Assembly: GCA_001641225.1 (NCBI GenBank)
Contig: LSMY01000003.1
Location: 62,001 to 126,000, forward strand
Length of the DNA: 64,000 nucleotides
Direction: 5' to 3'
Source of the DNA: Mycoplasma sp. Bg2
Lineage (GTDB): Bacteria; Bacillota_I; Bacilli_A; Mycoplasmatales; Hepatoplasmataceae
Shown here one piece after another: positions 54,369 through 64,000 of this stretch; the first letter of the stretch is position 1, and every line of letters starts with the position of its first letter. The position numbers and the translations under genes were made by a program. Under the pieces are notes generated by a model. The model was given only the letters and a program-made list of their open reading frames with translations. It was not told the DNA's origin and made no database searches.

Positions 54369-55262
54369 TTGTTTACTATAACACCACAATTCTGATCTAT
54401 AGTTATAACTACAATCTTAACAGTTGTAGTATCTTTAATTTTATATTATGTTGTAATTAAAAAACAAGATCCACTAAAAGAGCCCAAAGGAATTATGGTA
54501 TTAATTGAAGGCTATGTTGTTGGATTTAATAAATTGATGGAATCTATGACGGGTGGAAAACTGAAAGCGGCTTATCCATATTTTTTTACTTTGCTTAACT
54601 TCTTAATTATTAATGAACTAATCGTGTGGTTTGGTTGAGAATCACCCGCAACCTCAATTATGTTTACCTTTACTTTGGGGATGATTACTTTTATTGGAAT
54701 TTATGTTGTTGGAGTGGGAACAAAAGGATTAATTAACTTTTGTAAACATAAATATGCAAACCCAATTGAGTTGTTCTCGCAATTTTCACCACTTATTTCT
54801 ATTTCAGTTAGACTTTTTGGTGCCACTTTTGCTGGAGCAGTAATTGGCGATATTTTATTTATTGTTGTGCAAGGAATGCTACCAGCAGGAGATCATTTTG
54901 TTTTAACATTTTGACCAGTAATGGGTGGATTTACAAGTTGAATTTGGCAAATAATGGATAGTGGTCTTTCATTAATTCAAGCCTTCGTCTTTACTGTGCT
55001 AACTGCAGTTTATTGATCAATGGAATGTGGAGATTCATGGTCACCTAAAAAAAGAAGAGAACTTGCAAAACAAAAAAAAATATTGCTTGATCGACAAAAA
55101 GAAAAAAGATTAGCAGCTAAAAAAGCAAAAACAAAAGTAAAATTAGCTAATAAACAAGCTGCAAAAATAAAAGCTAATGCTAATTTAACTAAGAAACCGG
55201 CTGTTGCAGAAGGCAAACCAAAAAAAGAGCTTGTCTTATCAAAACAACCTAATTCAAAATAA
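54369..55262 (+). CDS. atpB: F-type ATP synthase subunit a
   Basis: Membrane subunit forming the proton path beside the c-ring. It is 297 aa from TTG 54369. The TTG is preferred because AAAGGAA lies eight bases upstream and it includes the first helix; the first in-frame ATG (54495) would lose it. The essential Arg is in SVRLFGATFAGAVIGD (Arg148). The last 75 or so residues are a Lys/Ala-rich cytoplasmic tail (KKRRELAKQKK and repeats of LAxKxA) not found in Bacillus. Several TGA codons are Trp. It opens the atpBEFHAGDC operon. Confidence 0.92.
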
Positions 55263-55318
55263 ATTACTACTTTAGATTGTAGAAGAGTAGAAATAAATTA
55301 TTATTTTAAGGAGAGAAA

Positions 55319-55708
55319 ATGAAAACAGAAAAAATTTTAAAATACATGTCTTATTCATCATATATTTTTGCAATAGTTGCTTTTGCTGTGCTTGCATTTG
55401 CAATGGTTTACTTTAATCTTGATGTATTCGCAACAAATCCTGGTGGAGCAACAACATTTGCTTCTGGTGATGGTGCTTTAGAAATTCAAAAAGGACTTGC
55501 TTATTTAGGAGCTGGAGTTGCTTGTATTGGATTATTTGGTGCAGGAATTGGACAAGGATATGCAGCTGGAAAAGCTTCCGAAGCAGTTGGAAGAAATCCA
55601 GAAGCTGAACCACAAATTAGAAATATGTTACTAATTGGGGCAGCTATTGCTGAATCATCAGCACTATATGCGCTTGTTGTTTCAATTATTTTAATTTTTG
55701 TTGCTTAA
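55319..55708 (+). CDS. atpE: F-type ATP synthase subunit c
   Basis: Ring-forming proteolipid, 129 aa against about 70-80 in most bacteria. The extra length is an N-terminal helix (residues 12-32) and a short outer segment, probably a cleavable or anchoring leader. The mature hairpin has a Gly-rich first helix (GAGVACIGLFGAGIGQGYAAGKA), the polar loop GRNPE (91-95) and the proton-binding Glu112 in IAESSALY. AAGGAG lies six bases before the ATG. Confidence 0.96.
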   Translation: MKTEKILKYMSYSSYIFAIVAFAVLAFAMVYFNLDVFATNPGGATTFASGDGALEIQKGLAYLGAGVACIGLFGAGIGQGYAAGKASEAVGRNPEAEPQIRNMLLIGAAIAESSALYALVVSIILIFVA

Positions 55709-55731
55709 GGCAACAAACTATAAGGTTTAAA

Positions 55732-56337
55732 ATGACAGATATATTAAAAGCAATTATTGAAAATCATAATATTAATTTTGTGGGGAAAACATTTCCTAGC
55801 TTTTTTGCTAGCGAAGGTGGATCTGATTTAGATGATCTTCCTAATGTTTTTCAAGGATTAATTCCAACTGTTGCAGTTGTAATTGGAACAGTTATTTCAT
55901 TATTAATTGTTTTTTGAATTATTTCTTATTTTGTCTATTTTCCAGTAAAAGATATTGTTGAAAAAAGATCAAATAAAATTAGAACAGATTTAGTAACTGC
56001 AGAAAAATTAAATACAGAAGCATCTAAATCATTAAAAAGAGCACAATCTGCAATTCATTCTTCAAAAAATGAAGCAACAGAGATTGTTGCTAAATCAATT
56101 GGTGAAGCATCTTTTGTTAAAAATGAAATAATTACTACTGCAAAATCAAAAGCAGAAACAATTGTTGAACAAGCAAGAACACAAATAGTTCATGAACAAA
56201 AAGAAGCAGAAGCGCAAATTAATGATGAAATTGCTAAAATTGCAATGCTTGCAGCTACAAAAATAATTGAAAAAGAAATAAATCCCGAAACAAATAAAAA
56301 ATTAATTAATGATTTGATAAATGAATTAGGAAAATAA
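55732..56337 (+). CDS. atpF: F-type ATP synthase subunit b
   Basis: Peripheral stalk of the synthase, 201 aa. After an external N-terminal stretch of about 45 residues (longer than in Bacillus) comes one membrane helix (about 45-70, including a TGA-encoded Trp). A long Lys/Glu/Ala-rich coiled-coil stalk follows, with the PVKDIVEKRSNKIRTDLVTAEK start typical of subunit b. The stop lies one base before atpH. Confidence 0.94.
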
Positions 56338-56338
56338 A

Positions 56339-56878
56339 ATGAGTAAATCTGGGTTAACATCGTACATAAATGCTATTTATGAATTAGGAAAAGAGATAAA
56401 TGAGTTAGACTTATTTATTGAGTTTTCCAATGATTTAATAACAATAATTGAAGATGAACCCACATTTCTAAAATTTTTAGCAGATAGCAACTTAGAATTA
56501 ACAGATAAAAGAACAACATTAGAAAAGGCTTTCAATCAAAAAGAAGCAGATCTATATATTAAATGACTTTTAATCTTAATTGATGATCAAGTTGTTAATG
56601 AACTAAAATATATTTTGAGAGAGTTGATTACTCTTTATAATAAGGACCAAGGAATTATTGTTGGAGTTATTTGAACAACTACTCCACTAGAAAGCACACA
56701 AATTGCAAAATTTAATGAACTTGTTTCTAAAAAACTTAACTTAAAAACTAATCTTGAAAACAAAATTGATCAAGAACTTCTCGGGGGCATCAAAATTGAA
56801 GTTGGTGACCAAATTTGGGACAATACGATTAGTAGAAAACTACAAGATTTAACACATGAATTACTTATGAAAGGATAA
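56339..56878 (+). CDS. atpH: F-type ATP synthase subunit delta
   Basis: Connects subunit b to the F1 head, 179 aa. It has an N-terminal six-helix domain with YINAIYELGKEINELDLFIEFSNDL and a C-terminal DQELLGGIKIEVGDQIWDNTISRKLQDL, the conserved end of the family. Four TGA codons are Trp. atpA starts two bases after its stop. Confidence 0.95.
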
Positions 56879-56880
56879 AA

Positions 56881-58392
56881 ATGGCTAATATACAAGACAT
56901 TAGTGCAGTTATAAAAGAAAGAATTACTTCTTATGATCTTGATGTAAAAGCAGGCGAAGAAGGTAAAGTTCTTACCATTGCAGATGGAATTGCTTCTGTT
57001 TCTGGACTTGAAAATACCCAACTTGGTGAATTATTAGTTTTTCCACAAAATACTTATGGAATGGCGCTTAATTTAGAATCAAACTTCATTGGGGTAATTA
57101 TTTTTGGAAGTTACTCCCATATTGATGAAGGCGATAAAGTTCAAAAAACAGGGAAAATAATGGAAATTCCAGTTGGTGATGAACTTATTGGAAGAATTGT
57201 TAATTCTCTTGGTGAACCAATTGATGGAGGAGCACCTTTAAAAGGAACTAAAACAAGTCACACTGAAAAAGTAGCTCCTGGAATTATGACAAGACAATCT
57301 GTTTTTGAACCATTAGAAACAGGAATTTTGGCAATAGATTCTATGCTTCCAATTGGCAAAGGACAAAGAGAATTAATTATCGGTGACCGGAAAACCGGAA
57401 AAACCGCAATTACAATCGATGCTATTTTAAACCAAAAAGGTAAAAATGTTAAATGTGTGTATGTTTCAATCGGACAAAAAAATTCTACTCTTGCAACAAC
57501 AACAAGAAAATTAATTGAAAATGAAGCAATGGATTACACAACTATTGTTTCAGCTAGTGCATCAGAATCTGATGCCATGCAATACCTTGCTCCCTATTCA
57601 GGCATGACAATTGCTGAAGAATGAATGAATAAAGGTGAAGATGTTCTGATTATTCTAGATGATTTATCAAAACATGCGGTTGCTTATCGCTCACTTTCTT
57701 TACTACTTAGAAGACCACCAGGAAGAGAAGCTTATCCTGGGGATGTTTTCTATTTACATTCTAAACTTCTTGAACGGAGTGCAAAACTTAATAAAAAATA
57801 TGGTGGCGGATCAATTACTGCTCTTCCAATAATTGAAACTCAAGCAGGAGATATTTCTGCTTATATCCCCACTAATGTAATTTCAATTACTGATGGGCAA
57901 ATATATTTAATGGCTGCTGCCTTTAATGCCGGTCAAAGACCTGCAATCGATGTTGGATTTTCAGTTTCAAGAGTAGGAACTGCAGCCCAAACAAAATTAC
58001 TTAAAAAAGTTTCTGCTTCTTTAAAATTACAACTTGCTTCATACGAAGAGATGAAAGCCTTTGCAGAATTTTCATCAGATCTTGATCCAGAAACAAAATT
58101 GATTTTAGATAATGGACAAAAAATTATGGAATTATTAAAACAACCACAATATTCTCCATATTCACAATCAGCAGAAGCAATTATTCTTTTTGCAATAAAC
58201 AAAAAAATAATTGAAAAATTTCCTGCAGAAAAAACAGCCGCTTTCAAAAAATCACTTTTGTTAGCAATTAAAGCAGATAAAGAATTTAAAAATGTGATCA
58301 AAATTTTTGATACAAAAAAAGTTTTGGATGATAATGTTTCAGATCAATTAGAAGAAATATTAAATGAATTTGTAAAACAATTTAATGCTTAA
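56881..58392 (+). CDS. atpA: F-type ATP synthase subunit alpha
   Basis: Non-catalytic nucleotide-binding F1 subunit, 503 aa. It has Walker A GDRKTGKT (168-175), [84 protein letters not shown] and the Arg finger region [11 protein letters not shown]. The single TGA at 57622 is Trp. Full length; atpG follows after 14 bases. Confidence 0.98.
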
Positions 58393-58406
58393 ACCAAAAT
58401 AAAATC

Positions 58407-60643
<2,237 letters not shown>

Positions 60644-60646
60644 AAG

Positions 60647-61045
60647 ATGGCAACTGAATTTGATTTAGCAATCCTCACACCCACAAAAATCTTTTTTCAA
60701 GGAAAGGTCTCTTTAATTAATCTCGAAATTTTTGAAGGAAGAATTGGAATTATGGCAAAAAGACAACCATTAATTTCTGCAATCAAAACTTCTCAATTTT
60801 CAATAATTGAAAATGATAAATTAATTGAAGGAATAATTATTGGAGGAATTTTATATATGGATGGGGAAGAAACAACAATTATTACCTCAAGAGTAAAATG
60901 ATATGAGGATGTAAATATTGCTTTTAGTACAAAAAGACTTGCTCATCATGAAAGTGTTTTAAAAACTGCAGATTTAAAACCAACAGAAAAAGCTATGCTT
61001 GAAAAGAAAATCAAATACTATAAACTACAATTAAAGAAAGATTAA
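60647..61045 (+). CDS. atpC: F-type ATP synthase subunit epsilon
   Basis: Rotor subunit that regulates F1, 132 aa. The beta-sandwich N-terminus has LAILTPTKIFFQGKVSLINLEIFEGRIGIMAKRQPLISAIK, and the two-helix C-terminal domain is present (HHESVLKTADLKPTEKAMLEKKIKYYKLQLKKD). One TGA is Trp. The start is three bases after atpD. Confidence 0.94.
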
Positions 61046-61046
61046 C

Positions 61047-61271
61047 ATGAATTTAGATATGATCCAATGATCACTTTTGGTAATTGTTTATATAATTTCT
61101 TTTGCAATTGGAATTATTGCAACAAGAGGAATTGATTGAACAAAAATCTTAATGAAGGAATACCAAACAAAAGAACAAGGAATTATTCTTTGAGTTATTT
61201 TTTCTTTAATTATTGCTGCTGTAATTGGGACAATGATTAATATTATTATCCTAACAGCCATACCCTTATAA
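61047..61271 (+). CDS. DUF1146-family small membrane protein (YwzB-like)
   Basis: A 74-aa protein with two hydrophobic helices (residues 7-27 and 49-70) joined by a polar stretch TRGIDWTKILMKEYQTKEQG. DUF1146/YwzB is encoded at the same place after atpC in Bacillus, with about the same size and topology, and no function I know. Four TGA codons are Trp, which hides the gene under the standard code. Its stop codon overlaps the secA -10 box. Confidence 0.72.
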
Positions 61272-61272
61272 T
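61267..61272 (+). promoter_or_regulatory. -10 box of secA overlapping the upstream stop codon
   Basis: TATAAT shares bases with the TAA of the DUF1146 gene and is six bases from ATG 61279. Confidence 0.66.
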
Positions 61273-61278
61273 TAGAAT

Positions 61279-63681
61279 ATGAAAAAAGAAGTAAATCAAC
61301 ATTTAGCAACAATTCGTAACTTTAAAATTTTAAAAACAGCTGAAGAAGTTGCTATTTCTGTATTAAAAAGAGTTGAAGAATTAAAAAAAGAAAAATTTTC
61401 AGAAAAACAACTTAAAGATACAACCGCAAGATTAAAAAAAGATTTTATTGCAGGTAAAGATCTTGATGATCTTATTGTTGAAGCTTTTGCATGTGCTCAT
61501 TATGCAATTGAACTTACTTATGGAATTACCCTTTATAAAGTCCAAATTATGGGTGGCTATGCTCTTCATAAGGGCGATGTTGCAGAGATGAAAACTGGAG
61601 AAGGGAAAACCCTAACGGCAATTTTGCCTACTTATTTAAACGCACTTTCTGGAAAAGGTGTTCATGTTATTACTGTAAATGAATATCTTTCATCAAGAGA
61701 TGCTCTTAATGTTGGAAAAGTTTTTTCCAAATTGGGAATATCTGTTGGTGATGTTACAAAAGACCAAAAACCAGAAGAAAAAAGAATTGCTTATCATAAA
61801 GATATTACTTATATTACTAATTCAGAAGTAGGATTTGATTATTTAAAAGATTATATGGTGCAATATCCTACTTCAAAAGTACAAAGAAGAAGATTTAATT
61901 ATGCAATTATTGATGAGGTTGATTCAATTTTAATTGATGAAGCAAGAACTCCATTAATTATTGCGGGGGGAGAACAAATTGATGAAGGCGAATATGAAAA
62001 TGCTGATGAATTTGTACAAACTCTAATTTTGGATCGAGATTTTGAAATTGATATGGAAACAAAACAAGCTTATCTAACTTATGACGGAGCTAGAAAAGCT
62101 GAAACTCATTATCATTTTAAAAATCTTTATTCATATGAAAATTCAAAAACAGTGCATCGTATTCATAATGCTTTACAAGCAAATAATATTTTTCATTTTG
62201 ATGTTGATTACACTGTAAAAGATGATAAAGTGGTTCTAATTGATATTTTTACCGGAAGACTACTTGAAGGAAGAACTTTTTCTGAAGGACTTCACCAAGC
62301 AATTGAAGCAAAAGAGCATACTAAAATTAATCCTGAAAATAAAACCTTTGCTGCAATTACATACCAAAATCTTTTTCGAATGTATGATAAATTAGCAGGT
62401 ATGTCTGGAACTGCCTTTTCCGAAGAAGAAGAATTATTAAATATTTATAATATGCGGGTAATAGAAATTCCCACAAATATGCCCATGATTAGGGAAGACA
62501 AACCAGATCTAATTTTTTCAACAATGGATGCTAAATTTAATGCAGTTGTTGAAAAAATTGAAAAAATTCATGCAACAGGACAGCCACTTTTAGTTGGGAC
62601 TAAATCTGTTTCAGATTCGCAAAAACTTTCTGACATGCTTTTGGAAGTGGGAATTGACCATGAAGTTTTAAATGCTAAAAATCATGCAAGAGAAGCCGAT
62701 ATTATTATGAATTCTGGTCAAAAAAATGCCATTACCATTTCAACTAATATGGCTGGACGGGGAACTGATATTCAACTTGGCGATGGTGTTACTGACCTTG
62801 GTGGTCTATTTGTAATTGGAACAGAAAGACATGAATCGCAAAGAATTGATAATCAACTTCGGGGAAGATCCGGAAGACAAGGAGATCCTGGGATTTCTCA
62901 ATTTATTGTTTCTCTTGATGATGAAATTATGATTAGAACTGGAATGAAAAGAGTACAAAAATTTATGAAATCTCTTGATGAAACTCCAATTGAATCAAAA
63001 ATGATTCAAAGATCGCTTACCATTGCTCAAAAAAGAATTGAAGGAATTAACTTTGATGCCAGAAAATCAATTGTTGAATATGATGATGTTTTAAACCGGC
63101 AAAGATTAATTTGTTATAAACAACGTGATGCTATTTTATATACTCATGAAATGATGCCTATTTTCAAAAAAGTTCTTGAAGCTTTTGTTAAAAATAAAAT
63201 TGATTCTGAAGAAGCTTTTACGAACTCAATTTTTGATTCAACTAAATTAATCGCTTATTTAAATGAAGAATTTACTCTTGAAGAAAAAAACAAAATTGTT
63301 ACTGCAGAAATTAATAATGTAGCAGCACAAAAATATTTATATGATGAATTATATAAATATTTTACTAATAAATATCATGAAGCAGATCAAGAAAAAGTGG
63401 AAGCATATATTAAGAGAATTATGCTTGGTGTTCTTGACTATAATTGACAAAATCATTTGGATTTAGTCCAAAAATTAAAATCTGGAATTCGTTATCGGCA
63501 ATATGCCCAAAAAAATCCAGTCCAAGCATATGTTTTTGAAGCTGATAAACTCTTTACTAATTTTAGAAAAGAAATTATAGATCAAACAATTATGCTTGTC
63601 TTAAATACGAATACAAAAAAACCAACAGAAGAATTATTTGTTACTAAGCCAAGAGCAACAAATGATTTGGTGGTAAATTAG
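61279..63681 (+). CDS. secA: Protein translocase ATPase SecA
   Basis: Motor that drives secretory proteins through SecYEG. It is 800 aa. It has MKTGEGKT (Walker A), YITNSEVGFDYLKDYM, DEVDSILIDEARTPLIIAG (Walker B, with Val for the usual Ala), VSGTAF-type MSGTAFSEEEE, TNMAGRGTDIQLG and QLRGRSGRQGDPG. One TGA in NWQNHLDL is Trp, inside the helical scaffold end. The C-terminal linker and zinc-binding SecB site are absent, as expected in mollicutes. The order in Bacillus has murA after ywzB; here secA takes its place. Confidence 0.97.
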
Positions 63682-63695
63682 AAATTAGAAATTAG
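63675..63695. repeat. Three tandem AAATTAG heptamers across the secA stop
   Basis: Three exact copies of AAATTAG; the first contains the secA stop TAG. They lie 17 bases or so upstream of the next gene's -10 box, where a -35 element would be. Confidence 0.8.
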
Positions 63696-63711
63696 AAAGG
63701 GTACATATAGG

Positions 63712-63717
63712 TATAAT
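63712..63717 (+). promoter_or_regulatory. -10 box of the APC permease gene
   Basis: TATAAT, six bases, ATG 63724. The TATAATTAAAATATGAA block is identical to that in front of ftsH. Confidence 0.7.
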
Positions 63718-63723
63718 TAAAAT

Positions 63724-64000
63724 ATGAACAAAAAAATAGAACAGAAAACTAATCCTAATGGTAAATATGGTTTCATTTCTATGGTCGCAATGATCATTGG
63801 AATTGTAGTTGCATCTGGGATTTTTGTTAAAAATTCAGAAATAATTACTGGAACAAATTCTGCAATTCTTACTACCATTGCATGAATAGTTGGTGGTTTA
63901 ATTGTTCTTTGTATGATGATGGGATTTTTGGAAATTAGTTCATCATCAAGATATAAAAAAGAACAAGGGACACTTTTAAATTGAAGTAGAAGTTTTTTAG
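63724..64000 (+). CDS. APC-superfamily amino-acid permease, 3' end outside window
   Basis: The first 92 codons of a membrane transporter. GKYGFISMVAMIIGIVVASGIFVKNSEI matches the first helix of amino-acid/polyamine permeases, where the unwound GxGIF segment binds substrate. The second helix ILTTIAWIVGGLIVLCMMMGFLEISS follows. The substrate cannot be told from this fragment. Two TGA codons are Trp. Confidence 0.82.

Overview
The window reads as chromosome of a wall-less bacterium (Mollicutes). TGA lies in frame at conserved tryptophan positions in almost every gene, so UGA is read as Trp. Base composition is strongly A+T rich, and the only release-factor gene present is prfA. No peptidoglycan gene is seen. 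Gene order (tilS-hpt-ftsH; prfA-prmC-tsaC-glyA-upp-atpI-atpBEFHAGDC-DUF1146) and family make-up suggest the Spiroplasma/Entomoplasma/Mesoplasma group, but that placement is inference. Every gene called here is on the + strand.

Layout. 1-1.7 kb: nagB (5' cut) and nagA, the amino-sugar pathway into glycolysis. 1.7-3.1 kb: mnmE. 3.3-10.2 kb: a BMP/PnrA-type nucleoside-uptake ABC operon (ATPase, two permeases, large surface-binding protein). 10.2-15.2 kb: tatD, rsmA, prs, pth, tilS, a small Trp-rich membrane protein and hpt. 15.2-17.8 kb: ftsH with a collagen-like N-terminal tail. 17.9-28.2 kb: two tandem giant FtsX-type permeases (1472 and 1486 aa) and their ATPase. 28.2-36.6 kb: lysS, an AsnA-like pseudoenzyme candidate, ychF, gltX, an HD hydrolase, argS, rpoE. 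36.6-48.9 kb: fba, then nine tandem copies (here M1-M9) of one six-helix membrane-protein family, interrupted by a truncated second copy of fba. 49.0-54.0 kb: rpmE, prfA, prmC, tsaC, glyA, upp, atpI-like gene. 54.4-61.3 kb: the complete F-type ATP synthase operon and a DUF1146 gene. 61.3-64 kb: secA and the start of an APC-family permease.

The most unusual region is 37.5-48.9 kb. Six M copies are intact, one is badly decayed, and two are split by single-base changes in poly-T runs. One copy has a 15-T tract directly against its -10 box. Together this looks like a lineage-specific, possibly phase-variable, surface/membrane multigene locus. The members resemble ABC-2-type permease halves but have no ATPase beside them.

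A second theme is promoter layout. Many genes have TATAAT followed by exactly six bases and then ATG, which implies leaderless mRNAs. Often the U-tract of the preceding terminator runs straight into that -10 box. Genes with conventional leaders (rpmE, ychF, prs, fba, atpE) carry clear Shine-Dalgarno sequences. No tRNA, rRNA, CRISPR array or intact insertion sequence was recognised.
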